This document shows, one piece after another, positions 12,497 through 28,800 of a stretch of DNA of 64,000 nucleotides; the first letter of the stretch is position 1, and every line of letters begins with the position of its first letter. The notes below the pieces were generated by a model that saw only the letters and a list, made by a program, of their open reading frames with translations, had not been told where the DNA came from and did no database searches. Both the position numbers and the translations under genes were made by a program. The stretch comes from Icerya purchasi (Eukaryota > Arthropoda > Insecta > Hemiptera > Monophlebidae), in contig CM077116.1 of NCBI GenBank assembly GCA_039619475.1, positions 152,041,088-152,105,087 of the forward strand, given 5' to 3'.

Positions 12497-13836
12497 TATA
12501 TATATATATGTATATATAAGTTCAGATCTTCGGGCCCCGTAAGGAAGCAAGCCCCTTTGTCCACTAATATTTTTTCTTTTTAACTCCTTTTAGAAAAAAT
12601 TTCATATTCTTGCCCATTTTTTATTTTAAAAAAATTTAGCAATTGTACAACACGGCTTTCAATGTTTATTATCCTATATAATGTAACTGGACAGACAACA
12701 AATCGTAAGAATGAGAATGACATAGTCAAACTCAGTCGTTCGGGCATTGCAAGGTGACGAGCCTCTTGAGCTACGATATTTTTTCTTCTAAACTTCTTTT
12801 AGAAATATCTTGTTTAGTTGACTGTGTCATTCTCAAAAAAAAAACTTAGAAACTGTACAATACAGCATTCAACCTTTGCTGTATTAACCGGGGATCTAAG
12901 AGAATAAACTACACCGATGAAATGACTGAACATAACGTGAAGCTTCTTTTTTGAGACCAGGCGATTCGAAGGAAAATATTGCGCCGATTTAATTTTACAT
13001 TAACTTTTGAGACCAAGTGCGTATGAAGTGGTCTCATCCTACTGCTGATTATTTAAACCGACCGTTATATTTGTGTCGCACTGATTTTGAATTTATAGAA
13101 AGATAAATAAGTATCGCTCATTTTAGTAGCCTGCATTCGCCAAAAACTACCGGAAAAGTCTGGAGAGAGGTATCTGAATTATCTAGAAATTATCCTTTCA
13201 GAGAATTCTGATAATAATACGCGCCTACAATATATAATCAATGACTGCGTCGTTCTTACGCTGGGGGTACACTACATTTTTTCCCCATGACTATTTCTCG
13301 TTAGTACAACAAAGGTTGAATGCTATAATTTCTAATATATATTTTTTTTTTGATAAAAGAAGGGTAAGAATGATGTAGTCAACTAAGAAGGGTTTTTTTC
13401 TGAAAGAAGTTAGGAAGAAAAAAGATGGCGAATCAAGGGGGCTTGCCACCTTGCAAAGTCCGAACGGCCGAGTTTGATTATGCTATTCTTACGCCATTCT
13501 TAGTTGACTACGATTAATATCGAAATCACGAATTCGATGTCGGAATGAAAAGTTTTTATCGAAAGTCCAGGGTAAAAGTAATTTTGTATGCTGAAAAAAA
13601 CAAAGACAAAAAGCATTCTCTTTCGAAAGAGACGATGCGAATATTGTCTATAGTCTATTTCGGAGTTTCCCAAATTTTTTTACATTGCGTGTATCTTGGG
13701 GCTTATTAATACACCTGCGAAAAAGAAAATTAAATTAACTAGTACTTTCCAATATTCAGCTTTTGTCGTTATTGATTTTTTTTTGGATCAATAAGCGACA
13801 ATCAGGTAATTCCATCGCACTAATGAAGGCTATATA

Positions 13837-13875
<39 letters not shown>

Positions 13876-16800
13876 TTAATTTTTTTGAAATTAAAAATAA
13901 ATTATTTAGATTTGTTTTTTTTAATATTCTTTGATCTGAGTTTTTAAATGAAAATGGAGTATTATTTAGGTTTCCGTTCAGGTTCCAAACGTTTAATGTG
14001 CTAAATATTTATCTTCGTTAAAAAATTTTATTTCTGTTTGCAGCTGAAGACAGGAAATACGAAAAAAACTTTTTCAGTATGTTCCATTGATTTTTTTTTT
14101 AATGGTTCGGTAGACCAGATTTTTTTTCTTCTCCCGATCTAGATCATTCGGAAGCTACTCTGTTCCTAACCAATAATGCCTTTATTATCTGTTGTTAATT
14201 AATTCATCTCTATATGTATCCCGGCTAAATCGGCTACATCTCTGAATAAGAAGGAGCGTTTATAAAAGCTTCATCGTCGTCCCGTGTTTCACACTGATTA
14301 CCGCTTATTGTTCTTATTTTCTCGCGAAATGACTGTTAGATCGTGCCTGATGTTCTTTTCATCGAGTTCCATCATACGGTTGCTTTCTCTTTGGATTATG
14401 TCTTCCTATTCATTCTTTCACTATTTCATCTGCCCGAGTTGTTTTCAATTTTCAAATAACATTCTATGTAATAACTTTCTGTGTTATCTCGGGGTTTAAA
14501 AAGGGATTCCCGTTCGGGAGAAAAAGTTTACCCGGAATGTTTTATTTCCCTTTGTTCAAGAATGTTAAGGTATGTGTTAATATTTTCGACGAGTTACCTT
14601 TAATTTTTCTCATGTAAACATTTTTATTTTTGCGACATATTCATATCTAGACACGCGGTAGCGTATCAAGCCAAGTTCAAACCAAGATAAAAGAACTGGC
14701 GACGACGTAGCAGCCGTGTCTTATATTACACGAACCATTTGGAGCCACTTTTAACCCCTTAATAACATAAAGTCTATTTAACATAAACATATGAAATTTG
14801 GTTTATTTGTTAAAATCCCCCTTAGATTAACTAGAACCCCAAATTTCATAAATACAACTCGAACTGGATTATTGAGATATTAACGTCTAAAAACCGGAAT
14901 TTTTATCACGGACTGACATATAGATCAAAAACCTAGCCCACTTCCAGGTGACCTAGAAAGTTGAAATTAGCTGGGTAATTATGTGTACACAAAGGAAAAA
15001 ATCTCAGGAAACAGTTAATTTTTACGATTTGAAATATTTTCCGAGTAATCGATTTTTATTAACATTTTAGGGCTTTGTGGGCGTTTTTATAATATAATTC
15101 CAATCGAGATACTTGTGACCTACGGAAAATAACTTTAAATTAGCTGTGAAGCAAGTTCTGCTTGACAAAGCTAAAATAGATGACTATCTTAATGATAAAC
15201 ATATATTACGGAGCAATGCGATGAAATTAACATTGTATACTGATTTTGACATACTTGTAAAAAAAGAGATGAAAATAACATCGAAATATCAGTAAGGATT
15301 TCTTGCCACTTCTTTCCCTCGGCCATACAAGTCCGAAGTAGTGGCAGTTTTAGAGTTAGGGGACAGGCAGACTCGATAACTAGACTTTCAAAAAGAGCTC
15401 ACTTTGGCCGCCTATTTTGAAGAATAAACTATTGGAATTTAAATTTGAATAAAAAATAATAATAATTTCTTTACCAAAAAGTAATGATATCCGATCAAAA
15501 ATACTAATTTTAAAAGTGGGAGCCAAGTTCAATATTAAGAATATGCGTGGTTGTCGATTTGGCCGACAAAAGAATTGAGATCTAAATGGGTGCCAAGTTC
15601 TATAGATAATCCTGAAATTTATTTATAAGAACACACAACATTCTAAAATTAAAACACAATTTGTTGTTGTTTTTTTGTATTTTTGCTGCTACAACAATGT
15701 TTGCTATTCAAAAATATAATTTCTTAAACTTGAACAGTCGAATTATTTACACAGAGCAGATAATTTAGGATAAATTCTAACTATTTGACTTGGCTAGTTT
15801 TCTCAAACGAGTTATCTTATATTTGGCTAATCAACTTATCTTCTTTATGTTATACGCAAGTTACTGTTTTTATATTGTAAGGTCAACGCATATCTTACTT
15901 TTCTAAAAATTGGGTTTGATGGTAAAATCTAGCCAAATCAGATCGTTAGAATTTATCCTAAATTATCTGTGTTTTGTGTAGATAATTCGACTGCTCAGGT
16001 TTAAGAAGTTATATTTTTAAATAGCAAACATTCAAAAAAAAAACAACAAGAAATTATTTTTAATTTTAGAATGTTGCGTCTTCTTATAAATAAAGTTTAG
16101 GATTATCTACAGAACTTGGCACCCATTTAGATCTTAATTCTTTTGTCGGCCAAATCGACAACCACGCATATTCTTAATATTGAACTTGGCTCCTACTTTT
16201 AAAATTAATGTTTTTGATGGGATTACTATCTCGCCTGGCGCAGATTGATTGAGAGGTTATCCGATTAAATTTCAGTAAAATCGCTTTATCAATTATGTCG
16301 TTTTGTTTTTTTATAGTTTTTTAACAATTTACATCGAATTTTTGTCATTACCTCAACGATGATGATTTATAATCTAATTAAAGTGTCCAACTGGAAACCG
16401 CTGGTCCAGAAAATAGTGGTACCAATAAGTTCCCCATAAACGAGACAAATCATAGTCGGTACTGTTAGCTTCCGTCAAAGTTCATATTAATAAGGCGCTA
16501 ATCGATTATGAATTTTTCAAAATTGTTTTATATTCAAATTTGTTGTTTACTTCTGTGTAGTGATTTTCGTTAAACGTTTCCACTCTTTTACTAACCGCGA
16601 AAACCCTTAATTTTTAAATATTCTTCTCGCTACGTTTCAAATTTAATGTTTATTCAGTTTTTATAACTGGCGATGTTACGAGTTTGGTGCCAAATGGTTT
16701 TGACACCGAGCCAAGAAAAGATCGGGTGGTTGACAAATCAACGTGTCTAAACCGAACCGCTTACAAACTCGAACGGTAGTACACATACTATATGGGAGAT

Positions 16801-19800
16801 TTCTCGTGTAAGCGGTCGCTCAGAAAACCTCGGAATTTAAAACAAATCCAGTACTGAAATAATGTACGAAAAATCACCTTTTTAATATGAGAATTTTGAA
16901 AATTCTTTCCCCCGCGACCATATAGAATTTCTTCGATACCGTTCGAATTTGGAGTTTACAAAAGTTACGTCATTACTCGTATTGCTGTACGCTGATCGAA
17001 GCACCAATGCGCAAAATATATAAGCTGGAAACTCGATATCCAATCGGAATAGAGAATTTTTAACGAAAATAGACTTCTTTTAGAAATTCGAATTACGCGT
17101 TACAATATATTTTTAAGGGAAGTATTTTGGGTTTCCGTGAATTTGTATACGACGCGAATTAGACACTGCCCAGTTCGGTGAAGAAGGCGTGGTCGACTAG
17201 TACCGGTAGAACTATTTTTTTCATTCTTTTGAAGTAATCACATGTTTATTGAAAATTCGTCAAAAAGGAAAGGATAAGAAAAGAGCGTTTTTTTTTTTTT
17301 TTTCATTTCGAAACATTTCTAATCCTTCCTTCGCCATTTTCCAATTTGAACTTCTACGAAACCCTGTGTAATTTCAGTCTTATGTGTCTTGGATTAGGCG
17401 AGTTGACGCTTACGTAAAATTAAACCTATTCATAATATATAGACGTATAATATGTTCACACGAGATAGATATCGACTGGTATCCGTTACTTCCTTTTCAG
17501 AACAGATGCTCTTCTGGTTTCACTTATATAAACGGCTGAATTTGATTGTTTTGTTTTTTTTTTTGTGACACTTCATATTCCATTATTTAACTACCTAAAC
17601 GAATCTTTTGCTAGCTATATTTCTTATAAAATGGGTCGTCAAATAGTTTTGCTTAAAAACAATTTAAATTGTTAAGAATGCTAATAGATATATAAAGTGG
17701 CCGAAAAATAGGCGAAGATTTTTACTATTTACAATTTAACCATGAAATCGAATCAAATTTGAAAAACGCCCGCCGGTATTAAAATTCTTAAATGATAACG
17801 TCTGTGCTTTAAGTAGTCTAAATTGAATTTCTCAAAATTCTTACAAACTCAATATCACTTAGTCTTACTTATGTTACACTGTTTACCGCAGTATTGCCTG
17901 ATTTCCTTCTTTTTCATTCTTTTCCCTTCTGTTAATCAACTGTTCCTCCTATCTGTTGATGGTCTATAATAATCATAGTACTATGGATCGTCGAATCCCT
18001 CATTGGAAGGATTTGGATCAATTCATTTATGGTCATAGTAGAAAAATTAAAATCGACATTGGCACTGTTTGTGGTCTTCTCGACTGGTACGATGGGGGTT
18101 GACAAAAAACGATAATGTCTTCTAACGGCTAAAAAGGTACCGTGTCTGTTGAATGTGAGTGGCGAAAGTTGGTTCGTCGTCGTCGTCGTCGCAGCTCTTG
18201 GAACAAGAGATCGCGTGCAACTCATATGATCCTATTTCTGGCATCCGTCACTGTTTTCTGAAATGTTTTGCTAATCAGATTTGATGTTACCATTTCCAGT
18301 CTTTTTCTCCATTTATAAGGTTCTCCTTGTATATTTCCTTGTGCTGCCAACATGTAGATTCCGTTTTTTCGTATCTCATGAGCCCCATGTATTTCGCTTT
18401 CCTTTTCTGGATGATACTGTCGACTATTACAGGTTTTCCTTCTTCTGTACTCTAGTTAGAGAACAATTTTATTACTGACGAAGTCTGTCCAGGGAATTTT
18501 TAACAGTCTGCGATAACACCACATTTCAAAAGAATTTATTCTTTTTTTACTATATGCACTCATAATCCATGTTTCGCATGCATACTGTAGTATTGACCAT
18601 ACGTAACAGCGCATTATCCTTTTTTTGAGTTTTAAACTTAATCTGGAATCCTTTAGTGCGTGACTCAGGTTGTTGAATGCCTGTTTCGCCATTCCAATTC
18701 TTGATTTGATTTCTTTGTCATCTCTGCCATCATTAGTGATGAGGCTACCTAGATATCTAAATTCAGTTAAGTTTTCTATCTCCTCTCCGTCTAAATAAAT
18801 ATGTACATCCCTGTTTTTAGTTCTGGTAAATTTAATGATTTTGAAATCTTTTCGCCATCTTAAACGAGACAGTTACTAAGGCGAATAATGCTATTGGATG
18901 TTCTGCTATTGACTTGTTTAATTGCGCATAACGCTCATACACGGACATTCGTGTGGAAAGCGAAATGTCCGCTATTGCGGGAAACCATTTCGTAACAATT
19001 TATATGCTACAAATTTTTCACGATAACTTCTTTCAGAAAGAATGAAGATTTGAAAAATCAGGAGAGGAAGGTTAAACAACAGAAATTACATGCATAGCGG
19101 TTTCTAAATTCAGCAATGATTTAATGATTATTTAAAACACATACAAAATAAGCCGATAAGCAATACTTTTAAACCATATGCGACTGAAATAGGTAAAATA
19201 AACGTACGTACCGCAGTTTTATTGCTACTAGCTTGTTTATAATTAACTAGTTGAACCTTTGCACGCGAGACTTGGCGCACCCTTTCACTACCAGCTTGAC
19301 AAAGTGCTGGTTTTCTAAAAACCGGTTAATTTCTCCAAAATCAAAATTAAACGGATTTTTGTTTTTTAATTTTCATTTACGTTAAAAGAAACCGCACTGA
19401 TCACCTCGTACGTGACTTATCGTGCGCTTTATACATAAGTAGGGTTGTGAATCTATTCGGATCATTTCGAAAGGTAATAACTTTTTCCACGTTTTTCTTT
19501 ATAGGTTTTTTCGGTCATTTCGTTTTGATCATAATTTCCAGTTTGTTTTGTGGACAGCATTAACCCGCAGCACTTTTTAAATACACACATATATTTATAT
19601 TAATCTATCGAAATCTTTATAAAAGGGGTATTTTTGTTTTGTGTTTTTCTTTTTGTTTGCAGATTATTTTTATTTTTATTTTTATCGTCATTTCTGGTTT
19701 CACTCTTTTTGCTGACGGCCTCTTTTCCTTACGTGCTTGATTTCTAGTACTTGCATTTATATGCACCTGCGTAGGCTCGATCGTACCCCATCGTGGAGAT

Positions 19801-22800
19801 ATCGCGTGAAATTCTAGAGGATAATTCTTTTATATTTCAATTGACTACGTCATTCTGCTATATAAAAAAAAAGCATACTTTATAACGGTTTTTCATAATG
19901 TCTCTTTAGATTACCTTGAAACACGAAAGCCGAAAAATGCACCGTGGTTGCTAATCTGCTGAAGTAAATTACCGAACCCATTACGCTTCGGTTTTTACCA
20001 GTGGGTAGACTAATCCATACGGAAAAGGTTTTAATGCATAAATTATAAGTTTCTGGTATGATTTAACCGAACTTACGAGAGGTTTTGTCAATAAAATGCA
20101 AAAAAAACTAGAAAGGGAAAATACACTCGATGAAATAAAATTGGAACAAAATGTTTAACAGTAAAAATTAATATAAACGTAAGAATTTAAATAAAATCGT
20201 TATTGCGATAAATGTTAATATATACACTTTAGGTAACATTAATTTCTAGCGTAATTGAAAAAAAGAAAAAATGTGTTAAATTTTATTAAATCATTATATC
20301 AATAACTTTACAGGTAACGAATTCATTTTTATGAATTGTTCGATAGGGAGGGCTACGCGCGTAACGTAAACAGGCGGAACTGTTTGTTAGTTGTTGATTT
20401 TACGCATTCTTAAAATAATTTAGGTAAGGATGCTTCTTGTTAGATCACGAAAAACACAAGTTATCGAAAGACTAGGAATCTTCTGTTGAACCAGAGGGCC
20501 GTTTTTTGTCAGACGTAGATACGTTTAAACAAAACCCATCACATAATTGTATTAATGAAGCCCCCATAAAAAATAAATAAATAAAGGTCATTCGCATTTA
20601 AAGCCCAAGGAAGTAAGTGGGTAAACAGATGGTCCGTTTGTAGAATGAGTTAACGACATAAGGTTCGAATGGAACCCCGTCAAGAAGGAGTAAATTTCTG
20701 TTACCGGATTTTTTAATAATTTCTCTGTAATTTAAATTTCTAAAATATTTCAATAAAATTAGTTCTTTTCTCGTTTTTATGGAGTAAATGTAAATGATAC
20801 GATTGTGCAGTAATAATTCAATACCGTGTCTATAAAGTTGTTTCCTATTCAGCGGTAATTTTATACTTCGTTTCTAAAATATTCGTTAGAGTTAATGAGT
20901 GTCGTTTTCGGAAGTTGCGCAGCTTGCACCATTGCATTATTCACTATTTTTCTCATTTTCTCCATTTGTTCTGTAAACTATTCACCTACGTACTCGCTAG
21001 CTCCGCATTTGTCCACCTATTAATACCTGCTGAAATCTGTAATTTTTTCTCTTTTTTTTTTATGTAGTAAACTTTATATTTCTACTAAAGATTTATTGCC
21101 CCTTTTCAGTTTTCTTTTATTTTTTTTTTCTTTTTGGCAATATTACTAATAATTAAAATAAACTTTAACTATGTTTCACAATAGAAGGTCACCGCAGTTG
21201 GACAAGGATTTAAAATTTGAATATGAATAATGTTTTCGATGGTAACTATTTTGTTTTTATTTTTATTTTATTTTTTTTGGGGGGGGGGGCTTTAAAAACA
21301 AATTTTACGCATGATCTGTTATTATCAGTTATTAAGTTCAATTGTGTGTATCTTATGAACTATACCAATATTTTACTTTTTTTTACAAAATCACAGATTG
21401 CGCGATATATAATCGGTAGTGAAAGGATATATAGTTCATATCATACGGACACGGAATATTCAGTAATAATAACGTCTGATGGAGATCAGAAGTGTATGAA
21501 GTAAAATAAGAACATTCTAATGATCTGCATCAGCCATTTTGTCTACGTCCCTTGGATGAGTACAGAATCGGGTCTTTCTTGATCGTTTCTTAATCGGAAA
21601 GGAGTGTGGCAGACGATCGATTTGGTGTTTTGTAGTTCCGAAAGACACTGCAGCACCGCTGCCAGATTTTTTTTTTTTTTTTTTTTCGGATATAGAATTT
21701 AAATGATTTTAACTCGGAGGATACTCAGAAGGAGGCATCCTTAGTAGCACAAACCGTCATGTCGTATCCAAGGATTTCAGTGTAACCAGAAATCTGTATA
21801 AAGTAGGCGCGCGCAGAAGTACGAATAAGTGGGATGCGTCGAACGAGAGGGTTACCAAAATAGATGTTTTATATTATTAGTAACGTAAAAAATTAGAATT
21901 AACAATCAGTGTATGTGCGTGTGGAACCTAGAAAATTCGGCCGGGAGACTTTGTAATAACGGTAAAATGCGTAAATAAAAGTTTCGCGAACTATCTCTTC
22001 TTCTTGTATACGCTTCTCCATTACTGAAGGTTAGCGATCCATCTGGCAGTCTGTTCCCTTAATATAGCCCCTCGAAATAGATCCACCGTCCTGCTCCAAG
22101 CTATCTTCGTAAGTCCTTTATCCATGAATTATATGGTCTTCCTACCGATCTTTTTCCATCAATCTTCTACAATAATCCGTAATAATTTCTATTTATCTCC
22201 ACGCAGCACGTGTCCAAAATGTAGCACTTTCCTTCTTTTAATAGTTGATACGAGTTCGGCCTTCTTTTTCATCTTATGTAGCACTTCTTCGTTCTTCACT
22301 TTTTTTATCCACGATATTCGCCACATTCTCTTATATAAATACATATATTTCAAACGCCTGAATTTTTTGTGTCTGTGCTAGGATCTAGAGTTCAGCATTC
22401 ACATCCGTATAATAATACTAAGTAACAGCGCAACATTCTCATTCAAATGTTCATAGTTAGGTCTTGTAAACAAATTTTTCATTTCCAAAAAGACATGTCT
22501 AGTTTGCTCGATTCTTCCGCGTATTTCTTCCTTATTACTGATACGGTCGTTTAATAATGTGCCCAAATATCTAATCGAGCTGACTAATTTCATTGCCATC
22601 AATTACCAGTCACAAATTGTTTTGTTTTTTTTTTTTGCAAACTATCAGAAAAATATTAAATCACTTTGTCAGTTTAGAAACTAAAATAAGACTATAACTG
22701 ACGAAGGATTTATCCCGAGAATTCCTTTCAGGAACAAATTTTAATCATCCTTATTCTCCGAATTAGCAACGGCATATAACTCGCGGTCGCCGGGATGTCT

Positions 22801-25800
22801 TTAATCTCTGTAAATATCTCTACAAATGCAGCGAAAAAATCCGACTCAATAATACAAAATAACTGTACATAAATCCGTTGTTATTTATGAAATAAGTTAA
22901 GTTAGTTGTAATTTTTTGTACTATATATCTATCTTTAATAAACGTTGATAAGAGTGTTGGGCACTCACACAGCGGGCATATTTGCCCTGTGAGACCCACA
23001 ATTTATTTTTTAAAACCAAAAAAAAAAAAAAAAAAAAAAGCCGTTTGTTAAAATTTATAAATATGACTAAATTCTTCAATAACAAACGAAAACTAAAAAA
23101 AGTACACTCAATTAAAACTAAAAGTGCACTTTAAATAAGCGCATTCTGCGTTGTTAGCCGATGCTGGAAAACGTGTCTAAAATGAGGTATTTATTTTAAT
23201 TTACTATAGCGAATTTAAATTAATTTCATTAATGAATTTACTTATATATTTATAGTGCAGTAACTTTTTTTATTTCACGAAATAATTCGTACGGGTTTTC
23301 GTACGTCACACACTTGGGTCCTATTAAATATCTTCCAAAACTTAGCTGTAAGTCTTTTATTAGCTGCATCGTATAAATAATCCGAAAAAAAAAACTAAAC
23401 GTATTAATTTTAATTGTGCTTTTTTACTATTATATCGCCGTAATTTTAAAAAGTCTGCTGCTGTTCTCCGAATTGCACGGATATTTAACGAATTTTATAT
23501 TTTAGTAATATTTTAAGATTCGATAATATCTGGGAGGATTACATATATTCCCCGTAATGAGTGTAAAGTTTAAATAAAAGTTACCAACATTGTTACTCTG
23601 TATCGTTATTTCTATATCAGTAAGAGTGCGAAAAAAAATTGAAAACTTTTGTCAGAAAAAAATTAGAAATAGAAAATACGCCGTATATATGCATATTATT
23701 ATTTTAGAGCTACATCCGTATTTTTAAGCTGATTATTTTTTTGATTCGTGTCAATACATTATTACCATTTAAAAAAGTTAAGGTAAAGTTCTATTTTAAA
23801 TAAGTTGATATTAGGTTTTGAACAGGTTATAAGTAATCCACATATGTTTTAATCGAAAAACAATTGTTAAAAAAAAATAGAAACCGATTTCGAAATTTAA
23901 AATTTAATAAAAATGCGCTAAAAAGTAAAAATAATCGCGTGTTCAAAAAAGTAACCCACCTCAAATACCTTAAAGTGATATTAAGATAATTCTTAAGCAA
24001 CATTAACTTTTTAGATTCGGCACCAAATTCAAATTATAACAGTATTTAGAAACAATTTAATGCGTATAGCGGTCGTCACTCGTTTTCTATAAATTAAATA
24101 TCGATGTATTTTGAATGCGTTAACGATGCTAATTAAGATATTAATGTTGTTTAAGAATAATCATAATATCTCCCCACTTATAAGGGTATGTTTTTACTGT
24201 AACCGTATCTTATCTTCTTATGGAGAATAATTATTTTTACTTCTTACAGTATTTTTATCGAACTTTTCGAGTAAATCTTGCAATTGACATTTTTAAACGC
24301 AAAAAAAAAGAGAAAGAAAAAAGCTATTCCATTTTTAAATTTTTGGTGTAAATATTTTTGAGCGGTAATAGCCTGACCTAAAATGGCACATCTTGCCGAT
24401 TCTTTGGCATGCCTAGTTGTAGTACATGGTCGTTTCATAAGCTAGATTCCCCTCCTAAAGTCTGTGCCCTCTCTCTTATCGTTTTCACCATGATTTTTGG
24501 ACTGATCTTTATCCATCTCTTTTCTCTAATTCTAAGTTCTTTTAACTTGCTCTACAACCCCCTCTCCACCCCCTTCTTCCTGGTTTAATAATTTTATCTG
24601 CATCAGCCATTCTGTTATCTCTTCCATAATTCGCCTTCGCTTTAATCATAGTCTGCTTCCTGCTTCTCTCTTTCTTTTCGATATTGTTCAGTTTCACTTG
24701 TGCCCCTTTCATCCTCCTATCTTAAATTTGACCTGTGATGCAAATCACGAGTTAGAATGAAGAAAACAAATTTTAGACCGCACGACGCCATTTACAAATT
24801 TGTCGATTTTAAATTTCAACGAAACAAACAATTTACGTGTATTGTGCTAAACATTACAAAATAAAAAATGTTAAAAAAAAATATCGATTTCGAAATTCGT
24901 TATAAAAATTTAATAAAAATGCGCTGAAAAGTAAAAAAATAATTACTTCCGATAGGGAAATAACATATTTCATGATGATGATATAACCTTAAGGTAGGTG
25001 GTAATATTACGATAATTCTTATACACCATTGATTAGAGCCGGCGCCAAATTCAAATTACAATAATAATTAAAAACTGCATTAATCATTAAATTGTTTCCC
25101 CAGATATTGTAATTTTGATTTAGTCCCTACTCGACTATAATATTGTGTAAGAAGGTTATATCACTCTGAAATATATTATTTTCTTGTCGGGAGTAAGTAG
25201 TTATTTTTCACTTTTTAGGCGTTTTTATTAAATTTTTATAGTAAATTTTGAAATCGATTTTTTTTCAAACATTTTATTTCTATTTATTATTACAATAGAC
25301 TGAAAAAACAATTAAAGTCGCATGGAAACTTATTTCCATTAGCAATGTGTTATCTTTTTGAATTTAAATTTGTTTTTAAAATTCCCACGCTCCCCCAGTG
25401 TCTATTAACCATGGAAGGCAACTGGTTATTTAACGACCACTGAGAGTATCTTTGTTCAGCTATATTTATCGAAATCTATACGGTATCAGCAGTGACTGGT
25501 ATATTTTCTGATAAACATGGCCGAAGTCAATACGTATGGGCACGAGTAACCAGCATGAGAAAATTTCGCGACGAATGTATAACCTCCCTTTTTGTGAAGT
25601 AGGTAAAAATTAATAAAAAAACTACCGTTTTTATTTGATTTTCTTACGCATCTGCTGTAAATTGTCCCGAGCGATACATTTCGTAATTTTATACTTTCAA
25701 TTATTACATAATACATTTTGTAATTAACAAAAGTGGCTCCATTTTTACTGCAACGTGGCCTTATAATTCATGCTGTAAATTAAATATTTTGCGGAATTAT

Positions 25801-28800
25801 TCTCAACAGCTGAAATACAAATGTAGACATGAGTTACTACAGAACATGAAAATTGTAAATTACTACAGAGACCGTGCTTGTAAATTCGCGTATTTCATTG
25901 CGGAACGCAGTTACTTTTACAGATTAATTATTTAAAAGTGCGCACACAAAAACCGGATTACTATGTAAACCGTAAATATATAATGTATTTTACGGCGAAA
26001 TAAAATTACGGAAATAACATATGCCCCTGCGTGCATACCAGAAATGTATTTTCCGTATGCTAGTAATTACCCGTTTAATTGCTTTTTTTCGTGTTCTTTT
26101 TTGTAAATTTATTTTTTTGATTTTTAATCAATTTTTCATTATAGGTATTTAACAAATACAAAAAAAAAAAAAAAAAAAAAAAAAAAGAAAAAAAAAGTGA
26201 GAAAAAGTATATTTGCAAAGTAAAAGTATAAAACTCAAATCAATACTTAGACGAAACATATGCGTACAGTCTTTCGTTTTACCACGTAAAAAATATTAGA
26301 TAAGTTGATCTATTACCAAATTAATAACGGACTGTATAAATGAAAAGTACTTATATATAATAAAACCTCACTGGCAGAAAAAAGGGACTTCCATCGTGTG
26401 ATTACAACACCAAAATCCTGGAAGATAATATTGAAATCAAAATTAGGATTATGCCTAGATTTAAAAGAGAATTACATAAAAATAAATGTGTTTTTAATAA
26501 ATGGAATAATCGCATTATTATTTAATAATGCTCATGCAGCAGTATATGAGTTACAAGATGTTGTCCTTAAGACGTCAATGCTTACACTTAGGATACATAA
26601 ATCTTAGCTGTTCAGTACAGCTTATTAATTCATTTGTGTGGTTGAGACGAAGTTTTTTTTCCCCACTGTAGTACCGGCTTTAAGAGGTCATAAACAGCGT
26701 CTGTGACTTCCACTTTAACCTACCAAATAAATTAAGCCAATCCCTTCAACTAGAGAATTAGGTCCGAGATACCAATTCTGCTGTGAGGATCTGCTAAGAA
26801 ATATATATCCGGCCCCCATGACGACAATGCGACTTGGCATTGCCCATAGAACCCTGGTTAAAGAATGTATTTCATATAGCATCTGGACACCATGGCAGCA
26901 AATGTACTCAAGCACAGCCCATAGGAGTCCAGGAATATATAAAACGTAGAGCCCACACTATGGCGACGGATGCGGTTATGCATTGCCAATAGAGTACTGG
27001 TTGAAGCTATTCCGAGTAAGGGATCAACATTATCCTAACTACGTTACAGCAAGTATGTTCCTTATGCAAGTAACGGTTTTCCTATTAATGGACTCAGTTG
27101 TTTGGCGCATGTGAAAATCTTCCTACGGATTTGCGCAACATGAACACGTAAGCCGGCGATCCAAGTACATACCGAGATATTTAACTGAATCGGTTTGTTT
27201 GATCTCAATGTCATTTATCTTTAGTTTAGGGCATGTGATAAATCCATTTGTAAAAGTCACTTGTTGGCACTTTTCCTCATTAAATTTAATCCTCCAGTCT
27301 CTGGCCCAGCTTTCTATTCTATCTCTATGGTTTTGTATGGCCATACTTGCGTGAATACGAGTAATGTTCGAAGCTAATATGTTTATATCATCTGCGTATG
27401 TTGCCATGATAGTTTGGTTTGATACTGGATTAATCGCAATCTGAACGAACTGCAGTATAATATAGTGCCATTTAATAATAAGGATATGATAATTCGGATA
27501 AATTTAAGGAAATCGTATAGGAATATTGCAAATAAGCTCGAACCGAGTATTTCATACTTCTCTCAGATACAACAGCTAGGCGGGTTTTAGTAGACGAATT
27601 GTACATTCTATTTCGTAGACAATTTTTGGTAATTCTAACTTAATTGAAAAGTGATCTTCAATAATTTTATATATAATACACCATCGTGCCTTATCGTTTG
27701 GGCTACGTCTAATCGTCCAATAGTTACTGACATGTTTTAATTATTTTCAAGTAATACTCGTCAATTCTGGTAATTTCACGTATAAACAAAATACAAATAT
27801 ACAAAACAAATTTCAATGTATAAGCGATATATACTGATGACTTTAGCCGTTTTCCATCCATACGGATCAAATTCTTAAATGTAGCATTAAGTATGTACAT
27901 AATTTCTGAAAAAGACCATTAAGCGGGAGCTATTTAAGCACTAGAGATTGCGGATATTGTCGATACCAGTGCGATTTGTCATGTTTAACTTTTTTTAATA
28001 GCTTTATAAATTTCTTCTAGAGTAACTCTAGGGAAATCAGATACGGTGTGGGATCGCATAAAAAATGCCTAATTTTAATCTCTACTCTGGTAGTATGATA
28101 TAGTTCGAGGGTAAATGCAGAATACATGCGTGGATCTTTGATAAGTAGTCTACCGATATTTCCCTTTTAAATAATCTCGTAGTGGAAGTAAAGCAGTAGT
28201 CCATCTATAGTGGGTCTTACAAGTTTTCGAAAAGTTATTACGATATTCAGCTCGGTTTGGAACGTACTAAACAATTTCAGTTTTTATTTATCAGTAATGA
28301 TGTTCGAACCGTTCAAGTTAGAACGTTTAAAGGTCTGTTCGAGAAATTTAGTTTAAATAATATATAATTTTTTTCTACGATTTTTAAGTTTGATGAGAAT
28401 AAAATTATAGAATGAACATATAATACGGTCGGAAGTTTTTTTTTACTAATTGTAGGTACAGCCAGATCAGGTGCAGATGTAAAATTAGTAACACGAATAA
28501 TATTCGTATCATTTATCTTGTTTATAGGTGAAAGTAGATTAATATTATCGTCGATCTTTAGAACGGTGCCGTAAGGCCTTGTACCCTAAGTGATTTGCGG
28601 AAGTCGTAATGATTTTCTTACCAAGAAAACAAAGTATAATAAGTGGTTGCTAAATTTTAGAGCGGCGATGTTATTAATATTTTTAGTAGTTACCATCCGA
28701 ATGAGTGTACAGTATTTAAAGAGCGGATTTTTAAGGGAGTGAGTAAGCTCACTCAGGGTTAAAATGCGAAGATATTTGCAATTAGCTATGTTATAAAAAA